Below, in pieces: positions 37,448-45,029 of a DNA stretch of 64,000 bases (the stretch's first letter is position 1; each line of letters opens with the position of its first letter). The notes under the pieces were generated by a model. The model saw only the letters and a list, made by a program, of their open reading frames with translations. It did not search any database and was not told where the DNA came from. The stretch spans positions 1,977,575 to 2,041,574 of the forward strand of contig JAMLGP010000001.1 of assembly GCA_023957835.1 (NCBI GenBank). Reading direction: 5' to 3'. The stretch is from Homoserinimonas sp. Lineage in GTDB: Bacteria > Actinomycetota > Actinomycetes > Actinomycetales > Microbacteriaceae. Made by a program: the position numbers and the translations under genes.

Positions 37448-37936
37448 CTAGCGGAAGTTTACGAACTGCAGGTCGACATCCAGCTTCGACTCTTTGAGCA
37501 GTGAAATCGTCGCCTGCAAGTCATCCCTGCTCTTCGAACTGACCCGCAGCTCGTCTCCCTGGATTTGAGACTTCACCGACTTTGGAGCCTCATCTCGAAT
37601 GATCTTGCTGATTTTCTTGGCGTCTTCCGAACTGATTCCCTACTTGATCGAAGCTTCGAGGCGGTACTCCTTTCCGGAGGCGTAGGCGGAGCCGGTGTCG
37701 AGGCTGCGCAGCGAAATGCCGCGCTTGATGAGCCTGGATTCAAAGACATCCAGGATCGCCTTGACTCGCTCCTCGGTGTTCGCCTTGATCAGGATCTTCT
37801 CGCCGCTGTAGTCGATGTCGGCACCGACATTCTTGAAGTCGTAGCGCTGCGCAATTTCCTTTTGCGTCTGGTGGAGCGCGTTGTCGAGCTCCATCTTGTC
37901 GACCTTGCTAACAATGTCAAAGGTTGAATCAGCCAT
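37448..37936 (-). pseudogene. yajQ: YajQ-family nucleotide-binding protein gene interrupted by one amber codon
   Basis: Read as one frame this encodes a 162-codon YajQ protein, the normal family length. The first 98 residues (MADSTFDIVSKVDKMELDNA...EYRLEASIK) end at TAG (37640-37642). The same frame continues without further stops for 63 residues, [20 protein letters not shown]...[18 protein letters not shown]...VNFR, to a TAG at 37448. Both halves match the family, which usually has a single Glu, Gln or similar residue at the stop position. YajQ proteins bind RNA and, in some species, cyclic di-GMP. TAG is a normal stop elsewhere in the window, so recoding is not implied. A point mutation or a base-calling error explains it. 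It retains a leaderless-type promoter. Confidence 0.85.
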
Positions 37937-37942
37937 GCCGCA

Positions 37943-37948
37943 ATGCTA
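37943..37948 (-). promoter_or_regulatory. -10 element of a leaderless promoter (yajQ)
   Basis: TAGCAT on the minus strand, six bases before the yajQ ATG. Confidence 0.5.
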
Positions 37949-37984
37949 GCCCGGCTCATTCGCGAGGGTCGACCTGCGGGCCCC

Positions 37985-38428
37985 TTAGACGATCGTGAAG
38001 CCCATCTCTTTAGCGACTGCGGCCTGCTCCTCGTCGCGGGTGGCGAAGCCGCACTCCTCTCCCGGCTCGTGGAGCTCGTCGAGAGCCAGGCGAGCGCAGG
38101 CGAGATGCCAGGCGTCCATAGATCGGATGCCGAATGAACGCACGAGTTCGAGGGCAATTCGCTCGATCTCGGTTTGCTCAGCGTCGATCACCGATACGAT
38201 TCCCTCGGTTTCTGAAAGGTCTGTGTCGAGTGCGTCCAGCAGGCTCTGCGAGTTGCGCTCTCCGCGTCTGGCCGCCCGGACCAGCGCCCCGCTGACTTCA
38301 ATCCTTGTCCAGGACCCGGTAATGAACTGGTGCTCCGTGTTGCGCAAGACCGCCAAAGCTCTCTCGTGTCCGAGTTCATCAGTCAGGTAGAACCGACTGA
38401 GAATAGAAGACTCGACGTAGACGATCAC
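37985..38428 (-). CDS. PIN-domain ribonuclease, VapC-like toxin
   Basis: A 147-residue PIN-domain protein. The first strand reads MIVYVESSILSRFY, with Glu where most VapC toxins have Asp. TRIEVSGALVRA provides the second acidic residue, and SMDAWHLACA the third. A C-terminal FATRDEEQAAVAKEMGF matches the last conserved Asp region. It would cleave RNA and be held inactive by the protein encoded just upstream. The GTG start overlaps the antitoxin stop by four bases (GTGA). Confidence 0.85.
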   Translation of the reverse strand: MIVYVESSILSRFYLTDELGHERALAVLRNTEHQFITGSWTRIEVSGALVRAARRGERNSQSLLDALDTDLSETEGIVSVIDAEQTEIERIALELVRSFGIRSMDAWHLACARLALDELHEPGEECGFATRDEEQAAVAKEMGFTIV

Positions 38429-38754
38429 AGAACTTCCCGCCAGTCCGCCTCTATTTCGTCCAGGATCGGCCCCACTCCTCGCATCGAGTCGAGGGCACGC
38501 TGACGAATGGCGTCCCGCTCCTCGGGAGTCAGTGGTGGCCGTTCCGGTTCCTTCGGTTGCGGCCGGTTGCGGCCAACTGTTCCGATCGCAATCAATTTCA
38601 GGCGCAGCCGATCGCGCCGCGAGAGCGACGACGGGTCAATGCCGAGCCCGAGAATGCGGGTGGCGAGCGCATTGACGGAGGTTCCGGAGGCGCGCGCCTG
38701 CTCGGCCAGGCGGGTGTGGAGATCCTCCGGGACTCTTAGCAGAAGCTGCTTCAT
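38425..38754 (-). CDS. Ribbon-helix-helix antitoxin of a VapBC-like pair
   Basis: A 109-residue protein whose N-terminus MKQLLLRVPEDLHTRLAEQARASGTSVNALATRIL is an Arc/HicB-type ribbon-helix-helix. The C-terminal half, with PLTPEERDAIRQRALDSM and an acidic tail, would wrap around the toxin. I chose the ATG at 38754; the frame is open further up to 38898 but has no family similarity there. A leaderless-type promoter and a direct repeat lie directly upstream, fitting autoregulation. Confidence 0.8.
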   Translation of the reverse strand: MKQLLLRVPEDLHTRLAEQARASGTSVNALATRILGLGIDPSSLSRRDRLRLKLIAIGTVGRNRPQPKEPERPPLTPEERDAIRQRALDSMRGVGPILDEIEADWREVL

Positions 38755-38760
38755 ACTCGA

Positions 38761-38788
38761 ATGATAGCAGTCAACGGAAACGATAGCA
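38761..38788 (-). promoter_or_regulatory. Leaderless-type promoter with direct repeats upstream of the antitoxin gene
   Basis: On the minus strand TATCAT (38761-38766) is six bases from the antitoxin ATG. GATAGCA occurs at 38763-38769 and 38782-38788, and the first copy overlaps the -10. This is where a ribbon-helix-helix antitoxin would bind its own operator; binding is inference. Confidence 0.45.
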
Positions 38789-38825
38789 TCCTTGATTCTC
38801 AGGTGTTCGTGATCTGATTGCATTG

Positions 38826-39596
38826 ATGAGTCTTCGTGTACGCACCTTCCTGTTTTCGACGCTCGGCATCCTCGTTCTTGCCATGATCGTCGGGGCATTG
38901 TTCGTCGTGCTCTCGCCGCGATTCAAGTCACAGGGGCAACCAACAGCCGACGCGGCTCAGCGCGGCCCTGGTTACGCGCTCTCAGTCGCCGACCCTCCGA
39001 GGGCTGAAGCAGCAACCAGGCCGGGGGTTTCCGGTCTGGTGGACGCTGACTGGGTTGAAGAGGTTGCTGCGAAAACTGGAATCCCTGCCAGAGCGCTCGC
39101 AGCCTACGCGGGGGCGGCTATCGTCAAAGCGGAAGGCATGCCGAGCTGCGGACTCGGCTGGACAACTCTTGCCGCAATCGGGTACGTGGAGAGTGACCAC
39201 GCCAGGCATGGCGGTGCGGTGCTCGCAGATGACGGCTCGGTTTCCCCGCCAATCTACGGAGCGAGCCTCGACGGGCAGTCCACAGCGCACATCCCGGATT
39301 CGGATGCCGGGGCAATCGACGGAGACAAAGAATTTGATCGCGCGGTCGGACCCATGCAACTGATCCCGCAGACCTGGCGCAACTGGCACGTCGACGGCAG
39401 CGGAGACGGGGTAGAGGATCCGCAGAACATCGACGACTCGGTGGTTGCGACATCCAACTACCTCTGCCGGGCGAGCGGTGACATGAAATCCGAGTCGGGC
39501 TGGCGGGCCGGGGTTGGCGCCTACAACTCCTCCGACGCATATGTGCAGCTAGTTGCGGATGTCGCAAACCGCTACCTCGCAGACTCGCAGCAGTGA
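38826..39596 (+). CDS. Membrane-anchored lytic transglycosylase (SLT/MltB-like)
   Basis: A 256-residue exported murein hydrolase. A membrane anchor (TLGILVLAMIVGALFVVL) is followed by a linker and a catalytic domain. The catalytic Glu lies in LAAIGYVESDHA, and the family motif AVGPMQLIPQTWRNW and the C-terminal AVGAYNSS-type segment (here VGAYNSSDAYVQLV) are present. It would cleave glycan strands of peptidoglycan. The ATG at 38826 is preferred to the overlapping TTG at 38823. The gene is divergent from the VapBC-like pair. Confidence 0.85.
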   Translation: MSLRVRTFLFSTLGILVLAMIVGALFVVLSPRFKSQGQPTADAAQRGPGYALSVADPPRAEAATRPGVSGLVDADWVEEVAAKTGIPARALAAYAGAAIVKAEGMPSCGLGWTTLAAIGYVESDHARHGGAVLADDGSVSPPIYGASLDGQSTAHIPDSDAGAIDGDKEFDRAVGPMQLIPQTWRNWHVDGSGDGVEDPQNIDDSVVATSNYLCRASGDMKSESGWRAGVGAYNSSDAYVQLVADVANRYLADSQQ

Positions 39597-39707
39597 CGCA
39601 ACCCCGCTGGCTGTTTCGTCCGCGAACTGTGGCAATGAAGAGCCTCGAAGCACGCTATTCTTGAATCCTGTCTCCGGTCAGGTGAATACACGTGGCCGGA
39701 GCAGCTC

Positions 39708-39792
39708 GGCAAGTTACCCAAGCGGCCAAAGGGATCTGACTGTAAATCAGCTGGCGTTGCCTTCGGGGGTTCGAATCCCTCACTTGCCACCA
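39708..39792 (+). tRNA. tRNA-Tyr (GTA)
   Basis: A type II tRNA with a seven-base acceptor stem (GGCAAGT/ACTTGCC), the anticodon stem-loop CTGACTGTAAATCAG with anticodon GTA, a long variable arm, and a T-arm with GGTTCGAATCC. CCA is encoded (39790-39792). Confidence 0.95.
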
Positions 39793-39793
39793 A

Positions 39794-40591
39794 ATGGAAT
39801 CACTGGAAGAACTGGGCCAAATTGCCACTCGAGTGGCAACGGCCGCCGGTGACTTAATCCTCCAGCGTAGGCACGAAGGCGTTCGGGTAGCGGCGAGCAA
39901 GTCTTCTCTCGAAGACGTGGTTACTGACGCCGATCGGGAGTCCGAGAGCCTGATTCGATCGATGCTTTCGGAGTTGCGGCCAAACGACGGATTTCTGGGC
40001 GAAGAGGGCGGAAGCAGCACCGGCACAAGCGGGCTCACCTGGGTAGCGGACCCGATTGATGGAACCGTCAACTATCTCTATGGCATCCCGCAGTTCGCGG
40101 TAAGCCTCGCGGTAGTGGAGGGCGAACCGAATCCGGCCACCTGGCGAACCCTCGCCGGTGCAGTCGTCAATCCGTCTTCTTCAGAGGTGTTCAGTGCAAC
40201 TTCGGGAACCGGGGCGAAGTTAAACGGTTCACAGATTGCAGTTGTGGAACCTGCAGGCTTCTCGCAGTCGCTAATCGGCATCGGCTTCTCCTATCTCTCC
40301 GGAGTGCGGGCCGAGCAGGCGGAAGTCCTGGCCAGACTGATCACACGGGTTCGGGACATCCGAAGGATGGGTTCTTCAGCGCTGGATCTTTGCGCCGTGG
40401 CCTGCGGCAGGCTGAACGGGTATTTCGAACGGGAGCTGAAACCGTGGGATCACGCGGCGGCCGGGCTCATCGCGAGAGAAGCGGGAGCAGTGGTCTCGGG
40501 GATCGGAGAAGAGCCACCTGATTCCCGGATTTTCATTGCCGCGGCACCGAGCATCCATGACGAACTTAGGAGTCTTGTTCTGGTCGATTAA
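39794..40591 (+). CDS. Inositol monophosphatase / histidinol-phosphatase family protein
   Basis: A 265-residue Mg-dependent phosphatase. Metal ligands lie in FLGEEGG, in VADPIDGTVNYLYG (Asp-Pro-Ile-Asp-Gly-Thr), and in the C-terminal KPWDHAAAGLIAREAGA. The substrate could be inositol 1-phosphate, histidinol phosphate or another phosphomonoester. The ATG is one base after the CCA of tRNA-Tyr, so no independent 5' untranslated region can exist unless it overlaps the tRNA. Processing of the tRNA 3' end would yield an essentially leaderless message. The next in-frame start within the domain is not better placed. Confidence 0.88.
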   Translation: MESLEELGQIATRVATAAGDLILQRRHEGVRVAASKSSLEDVVTDADRESESLIRSMLSELRPNDGFLGEEGGSSTGTSGLTWVADPIDGTVNYLYGIPQFAVSLAVVEGEPNPATWRTLAGAVVNPSSSEVFSATSGTGAKLNGSQIAVVEPAGFSQSLIGIGFSYLSGVRAEQAEVLARLITRVRDIRRMGSSALDLCAVACGRLNGYFERELKPWDHAAAGLIAREAGAVVSGIGEEPPDSRIFIAAAPSIHDELRSLVLVD

Positions 40592-40805
40592 CTGGAAATT
40601 CCGGGTGGTGAACTCACAGCAAAATGGGCTAGTCTTTACGAATCCGTTATATGGATGCGCTTCGAGCGCGTTCGCAAAGGTGGGTTCAGGCCAGCGGGAA
40701 ACTGCAGACGTGCTGGCTGTTGAAGGGTGCCGAGAATTGGAATTTGTTCAGAAATTGAGCGCCAGAGTTCGTTCGGCATACCCGAAAACGGAGATTGGCA
40801 GCTGA

Positions 40806-41885
40806 GTGGAAGAGTTTGACTGGGCCGACAGCAGGGGCGAGAGTGACTACTCGAGCCCCGATTCCGGCTTCGCCAGTCTCGGTCCGGCTCCAGCTGCAAA
40901 CCCTGCTCAGGCCCTGACCAGGAGGGAGTTGAGGGAAAGGGAAAGGGCCGCTGAAGCGGTTTCTTCTGTACCCGAATTCACGGCACCAACTCCGTTCATG
41001 ATTCAGGTTAGCCAGACGGCCACCTATGAGCAGCCCGCGGGCCGGGCCGGCAGGCGAATCAAGCGTGGGCAGTCAACCAAGGTTCCCCGTTCCCGCCGGC
41101 GCAGAGTCTCGTTCGGCACCGCCGTATCAACTCGTCCGACAACCAGAGTCGCCGCTCGCGCTGCGGCTTCAAAGCAGTCGATGCGCAGGAGGATGCTTTC
41201 AAAGCTAATGAGCCTCGGCGCAATGGTAGGTGTCGGACTCATGATGATTTCCACCTCTATTCCGGCCAACGCTTTCTTCAAAGTCGATCCGCTGGCATCC
41301 CTGCCGACAGAGTCTGTCGCCGCCAAGCAGGCCACTCAGGAAGTGATGGTCTCCGCGGATTCAGGATCGCTGACGCTTGTGCGAGACTCCTACACTGCCA
41401 CCTCCTGGAAAGAGCAAGTCTTCCTGCGCTACGGAAGAAGTTGGGCATACACTCCGAACCCGAACGGAACCATTCGCTGGCCGTTCCCGATCGCGGTTCC
41501 GATTAGCGACGGCTTTGGCTGGCGCGCCTCCCCCTGCGCTGGATGTTCCACCTGGCACAAGGGAACCGACTTCACCCCCGGCGTCGGTGCGATTATCGGC
41601 AATGTCATGGAGGGTGTAGTCAGCATGGTTGACGCCTCTCACGCCGGGCTCGGAAACCACGTCATCGTTGACTCGCAGTGGAAGGGCCACCTGATTCAAA
41701 TTGTCTATGCGCACATGATGGACAACTCCTTCAGAGTCAAAGTTGGCGACCACGTCATGCCCGGCGACGAGCTCGGACTTGTTGGCAGTACCGGTCAGTC
41801 CACGGGCGCGCACCTGCACCTGGAGATCCACGTGGATGGGGTGCCAGTCGATCCGTTCGAGTGGCTGAAAGAGAACTCTTACTAG
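40806..41885 (+). CDS. M23-family peptidoglycan endopeptidase, membrane-anchored
   Basis: A 359-residue protein. A cytoplasmic Arg/Ser/Ala-rich N-terminal region of about 130 residues, partly basic (RRIKRGQSTKVPRSRRRR), precedes a membrane helix near SLGAMVGVGLMMISTSIPANAF. The LytM/M23 domain follows, with the zinc ligands in WHKGTDFTPG and HLHLEIHV; VYAHM is the conserved strand. It would cut peptidoglycan cross-bridges or, with its accessory sequence, activate other hydrolases. GTG start at 40806. About 210 bases upstream are without a recognised element. Confidence 0.88.
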   Translation: MEEFDWADSRGESDYSSPDSGFASLGPAPAANPAQALTRRELRERERAAEAVSSVPEFTAPTPFMIQVSQTATYEQPAGRAGRRIKRGQSTKVPRSRRRRVSFGTAVSTRPTTRVAARAAASKQSMRRRMLSKLMSLGAMVGVGLMMISTSIPANAFFKVDPLASLPTESVAAKQATQEVMVSADSGSLTLVRDSYTATSWKEQVFLRYGRSWAYTPNPNGTIRWPFPIAVPISDGFGWRASPCAGCSTWHKGTDFTPGVGAIIGNVMEGVVSMVDASHAGLGNHVIVDSQWKGHLIQIVYAHMMDNSFRVKVGDHVMPGDELGLVGSTGQSTGAHLHLEIHVDGVPVDPFEWLKENSY

Positions 41886-42000
41886 CTAAGGTGCCTGCTG
41901 TTTCTGGATGCGTCATCCCGAAACCTTCTTGCGATCTGAGCGGTCCGGTTGGATGCTAGTCTCTTACGGTGCGCGTTTCGCCGTCTGGCGGAACCAAAGC

Positions 42001-42072
<72 letters not shown>

Positions 42073-42094
42073 CGATCATCCCACCGGATGACGC

Positions 42095-42168
42095 GGCTGG
42101 GTAGCTCAGTAGGTGAGAGCGCACGACTCATAATCGTGAGGTCGCGGGTTCGAGTCCCGCCCCAGCTA
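42095..42168 (+). tRNA. tRNA-Met (CAT), elongator type
   Basis: Acceptor stem GGCTGGG/CCCAGCT with one G-U pair, and anticodon stem-loop CGACTCATAATCG. The body is close to the usual actinobacterial elongator tRNA-Met. A tRNA-Ile2 with modified CAT is a less likely alternative. CCA is not encoded. Confidence 0.92.
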
Positions 42169-42254
42169 CCGAGTAGCAGGTCTTTCTTGACCCCATCTTG
42201 TTGTGGATTACCTAAATTGGGTCGAGCCTCGACTTTATATAGTGATCGCCAGCG

Positions 42255-42500
42255 TTGGACGGCGGACCGACATTGGGGCGATACTGGAGGAAGCATCCGA
42301 AAAAGGAACTTGAAGCGCTTCTAGGTGAGTTCCATGAAGCCGGATGGAAAATTGAAGATCCACCTCAGTGCTACACAGTGAAATGTCCTTGTGGTGATCA
42401 CATGAGGCAGATTCATCTGACGCCAAGCAATCCAAATTATGCAAATGACGCGCTAAAGTGGCTGTTTCGCCAAGAGTGCTATAAGAACGGGAGTAGCTGA
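42255..42500 (+). CDS. HicA-like small protein of a tRNA-adjacent low-GC pair
   Basis: An 81-residue protein. Its core WRKHPKKELEALLGEFHEAGWKIEDPP resembles a HicA-type double-stranded RNA-binding fold. It is followed by YTVKCPCGDHMRQIH and LTPSNPNYANDALKWLFRQECYK, a Cys-x-Cys-Gly-x-His pattern seen in small phage- and island-borne HicA-like proteins. The listed TTG start is uncertain; the TTG at 42273, with GGCGGA upstream, may be the true start. A TTGGGT/TATAGT promoter-like pair lies at 42217-42243. Composition is AT-richer than the surroundings. The next gene starts within its stop codon. Confidence 0.6.
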   Translation: MDGGPTLGRYWRKHPKKELEALLGEFHEAGWKIEDPPQCYTVKCPCGDHMRQIHLTPSNPNYANDALKWLFRQECYKNGSS

Positions 42501-42850
42501 TGTTCCGCGCATCGTCGACAGTGAAGCTCGCCGTAGTTGGCCTAAACCGCGAACAGCTATCAGCGCTGTTTGACCTGCTCGGAAGCGAACTTATGGAGCG
42601 TCAAGGCGACAAGTCTTCCCTCCTGGATCACTCTGTGTCTATTGATTTGGGCCTCAGGGTCATTGAGATAGCGGTGACTACGGAGGCTAGAACGCAACGC
42701 GAAGCTGAGGCTCTGGCGAACTACTACATTCAAGACGTTGTCACAGCAACCGGCGGGAACTACAAATCTGAAGAACCAGAGGTGCGGTCGTCGAAGCTTG
42801 CGACCCCTTTCAATGCTGACATCACGTCCCGAGAATTGATCTCGGTTTAA
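42500..42850 (+). CDS. Unrecognised partner of the HicA-like gene
   Basis: A 116-residue acidic protein that starts on the last base of the preceding stop, with GGGAG upstream. It shows VKLAVVGLNREQLSALFDLLGSELMERQG and then EIAVTTEARTQREAEALANYYIQDVVTA, which suggests an alpha/beta fold with two helices. No known antitoxin or DNA-binding motif is visible. Tight coupling and shared low GC indicate that it was acquired together with the HicA-like gene. It may act as antitoxin or immunity protein; this is inference. Confidence 0.6.
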   Translation: MFRASSTVKLAVVGLNREQLSALFDLLGSELMERQGDKSSLLDHSVSIDLGLRVIEIAVTTEARTQREAEALANYYIQDVVTATGGNYKSEEPEVRSSKLATPFNADITSRELISV

Positions 42851-42902
42851 GACCTGTCCTGATTGGAGCCGGGTAACTCGATGGGGAATACCCTGCTTTG
42901 TT

Positions 42903-42908
42903 TACAAT
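42903..42908 (+). promoter_or_regulatory. -10 element of a leaderless promoter
   Basis: TACAAT, six bases, then the ATG at 42915 of the tocopherol-cyclase-like gene. Confidence 0.55.
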
Positions 42909-42914
42909 GTCGGG

Positions 42915-43916
42915 ATGCGGACTCCGGTTGACTATTTGCGGGGAGTGTGGCATCCGGAGGCCTTTCACGGGAGGGGCGTCAAGGACGCCTACTTCGAAGG
43001 CTGGTATATAAAACTCATTTCGGAAGATCTGGGGCAACGCTGGGCGGTAATCCCCGGAGAATTTCGCGGTCTCTCGGGCGACGATGGTGAGCATGACGAG
43101 GCCTTTGTGCAGGTGCTGGATGGCCTCACCGGGAGAAGCTGGTATCACCGGTTCGAACCGGGCGACTTCAAAGCGCTCGACTCCAGATTCGAAGTCGAAG
43201 TTGGCGGTAATCGGTTTGACTCGCATGGCGTGCGCCTCGACCTGCCGGAACTCAGCGGGACGCTAAGCTACTCGACGCCCGTCGAACCCTGGCCTGTAAC
43301 TCTGCGCGAACCTGGGATCATGGGCTGGTACGGACTCGTGCCGTTTATGGAGTGCTTCCACGGCGTGATCTCGTTCGGGCATTCCCTCGCTGGCAGCCTC
43401 AGCATCGAGGGCAAAGCCGCGAGCTTCGAAGGCGGTCGCGGTTACATCGAAAAGGACTGGGGACGTGCCTTTCCCGCTGGCTACGTCTGGATGGCAAGCA
43501 ACAATATTGACTCGGATGCGACAGCCTCTCTGACCGCATCGGTCGCGATCATTCCGTGGGTTGGTCGGGCGTTTCGCGGCTTCATAGTCGGCTTCAGGCA
43601 CGGCGGTCGGCTATACAAATGGACGACCTACAATCGGGCCCGGGAACGGACGCTGGAAATTGACGACCACGGTGTTCGCTGGGTGCTCGAAGGGCGAGAC
43701 GGCACCCTCGAGCTGGAGGCCGAACGAGTGCGCGGTGGACTTCTGCACGCACCACTGCGAACCGCTATGCACCAGCGGGTTGAGGAAACGCTGGATGCGA
43801 GCATCCGGTTCAGGCACCTTGACCGGGGCGGTGCGGTGCTGCTCGAGGGGACCGCTGCTGCCGCAGGACTGGAAGTGTTCGGGGAGATCGATCGGCTACT
43901 TGGGCTGAAAGCCTAG
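42915..43916 (+). CDS. Tocopherol cyclase-like protein
   Basis: A 333-residue protein with the pattern of the tocopherol cyclase family: WHPEAFHGRGVKDAYFEGWYIKLI at the N-terminus, GLVPFMECFHGVISFGHSLAG (about 142-162) and GRGYIEKDWGRAFPAGYVWMASN (about 174-196). In plants and cyanobacteria the family closes the chromanol ring of vitamin E; in other bacteria homologues are lipocalin-like proteins of unknown substrate. No tocopherol pathway genes are present here, so a different lipid or prenylquinone ligand is likely. It is convergent with the ABM gene. Confidence 0.8.
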   Translation: MRTPVDYLRGVWHPEAFHGRGVKDAYFEGWYIKLISEDLGQRWAVIPGEFRGLSGDDGEHDEAFVQVLDGLTGRSWYHRFEPGDFKALDSRFEVEVGGNRFDSHGVRLDLPELSGTLSYSTPVEPWPVTLREPGIMGWYGLVPFMECFHGVISFGHSLAGSLSIEGKAASFEGGRGYIEKDWGRAFPAGYVWMASNNIDSDATASLTASVAIIPWVGRAFRGFIVGFRHGGRLYKWTTYNRARERTLEIDDHGVRWVLEGRDGTLELEAERVRGGLLHAPLRTAMHQRVEETLDASIRFRHLDRGGAVLLEGTAAAAGLEVFGEIDRLLGLKA

Positions 43917-43956
43917 CCGCCTGCGCACCTGTTGACTCAAGTGTGCGCGATTCGCG

Positions 43957-44256
43957 CTACATCCCGAGGTCGTGGGTGACCGGTTCGAGGTGGAGGTCCT
44001 GGATCTCGCGGGTGAGCCACAGGTCGAAGGGGTCATCCGCTATGGCACTTTGAGCCAGGTGGGCGGAATCCCTCATCGATTGCTCGCTTGCCCAGAAGAC
44101 GAGGCCGACCAGATTGCCGGAGTCGGCATCCCGAGCCGTCTGGGTGCTGATCAGGCCAGGTGCTCCGACAAGCGCCCGCTCGAAGCGGTGCATCGACTCG
44201 ACGACCTCTCGATCGAATTCCGGCTTCGGACTGAGTATTGACATCTGGATATACAT
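43957..44256 (-). CDS. Antibiotic biosynthesis monooxygenase (ABM)-like small protein
   Basis: A 99-residue dimeric alpha-beta barrel protein. MYIQMSILSPKPEFDREVVESMHRFERALVGAPGLISTQTARDADSGNLVGLVFWASEQSMRDS follows the ABM pattern (strand, helix, PGxxs strand, W-aSeea helix). The C-terminal HLEPVTHDLGM ends the barrel. It may be a monooxygenase or a ligand-binding protein. GAGAGGAG precedes the ATG at 44256. It is divergent from the TetR gene, 120 bases apart, so it is a possible target of that regulator. Confidence 0.7.
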   Translation of the reverse strand: MYIQMSILSPKPEFDREVVESMHRFERALVGAPGLISTQTARDADSGNLVGLVFWASEQSMRDSAHLAQSAIADDPFDLWLTREIQDLHLEPVTHDLGM

Positions 44257-44376
44257 GCAGCTCCTCTCGCTTTCGGCGTCGAGGCGTTTGGCTAAAGATA
44301 TCCCCTCTCAGGACGCCCAGGGGTCAACATTCCAGATTTCGCGGAATAGGCTTGAGGCCGAGCGCGAGGGGAATCG

Positions 44377-44985
44377 ATGCCAAAACCAGCGACTGGTCGC
44401 ACGCCGAAAGGCAGTGCGAAGCGGGAGGCGATTCTCGAGGCGGCGCTCGCGGTGTTCGGCGAGGTCGGGCTGCACGGGGCTTCGCTGCGGGAGATCGCGA
44501 GCCGGGTGGGGGTCAGTCACCAGTCGCTCATGCACTACTTCCCGACCAAGAACGAACTGCTCATGGCAGTACTGCGGCGGCGCGATGAGCGATTGCGGCG
44601 GCACTTCGATGACGAGGGCGGCATGTCGATCTCGGAGCTTATTTCCCTCGCCAAAGACAATGTCAAAACCCCCGGCGTGATCGAGCTTTACAACATGGCC
44701 TCTGCCGAGGCGACTAATTCTGAGCACCCCGCGCACGGCTACTACGCCGAGTTCTACGAAAGCATCATTGCCTCGACTTCTCGGTATCTGCAGCGTGCAT
44801 CCGACAGGGGGTTGTTGCGCGAAGGCTGGACCGCTGAAACGGCAGCGCGCGCGATCCTCGGAATGATGGACGGGCTGCAGCTTCAATGGCTCTATGACCG
44901 GGATGACGTTCGAGTCGCAGAGAGCCTGAAGTTGTTCCTGAGCACGCTGGTTTCGGTACCTCTGGAAGAGCTCGACAAGCTCTGA
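44377..44985 (+). CDS. TetR-family transcriptional regulator
   Basis: A 202-residue one-component regulator. The N-terminal HTH is AKREAILEAALAVFGEVGLHGASLREIASRVGVSHQSLMHYFPTKNELLMAVL (about 13-66). The all-helical C-terminal domain has WTAETAARAILGMMDGLQLQWLYD, which matches the TetR_C class. The ATG at 44377 follows GGGGAATCG. A 16-bp palindrome stands between it and putA, so repression of putA is the most direct guess; the divergent ABM gene may also be controlled. Confidence 0.88.
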   Translation: MPKPATGRTPKGSAKREAILEAALAVFGEVGLHGASLREIASRVGVSHQSLMHYFPTKNELLMAVLRRRDERLRRHFDDEGGMSISELISLAKDNVKTPGVIELYNMASAEATNSEHPAHGYYAEFYESIIASTSRYLQRASDRGLLREGWTAETAARAILGMMDGLQLQWLYDRDDVRVAESLKLFLSTLVSVPLEELDKL

Positions 44986-44991
44986 AATAAA

Positions 44992-45007
44992 CTTGCCACT
45001 TGGCAAG
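44992..45007. promoter_or_regulatory. 16-bp palindrome, probable repressor operator upstream of putA
   Basis: CTTGCCA-CT-TGGCAAG, with seven-base perfect arms. It overlaps TTGCCA (44993-44998), a -35-like hexamer that is 19 bases from TATTCT. A protein bound here would block polymerase. It could instead be a short terminator for the TetR gene, as GTTTT follows, but the two-base spacer argues for a protein-binding site. Confidence 0.6.
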
Positions 45008-45017
45008 GTTTTAGCGG

Positions 45018-45023
45018 TATTCT
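45018..45023 (+). promoter_or_regulatory. -10 element of a leaderless promoter (putA)
   Basis: TATTCT, six bases, then the putA ATG at 45030. No ribosome-binding site is present in the upstream 20 bases. Confidence 0.6.
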
Positions 45024-45029
45024 TTCGCT

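Noticed and set aside
37640..37642. TAG recoding (for example pyrrolysine) as explanation of the yajQ interruption
   Set aside because: Many intact genes in the window end in TAG, and no recoding genes were seen.
40592..40805. Possible cyclic di-AMP (ydaO-type) riboswitch before the M23 endopeptidase gene, and an 89-codon ORF (40536-40805)
   Set aside because: The diagnostic conserved segments of the ydaO aptamer were not found; the ORF overlaps the phosphatase gene and has no recognisable protein features.
42120..42915. Integrated element with tRNA-Met att duplication
   Set aside because: No repeat of the tRNA 3' end was found downstream of the two-gene cassette, and no integrase is present.
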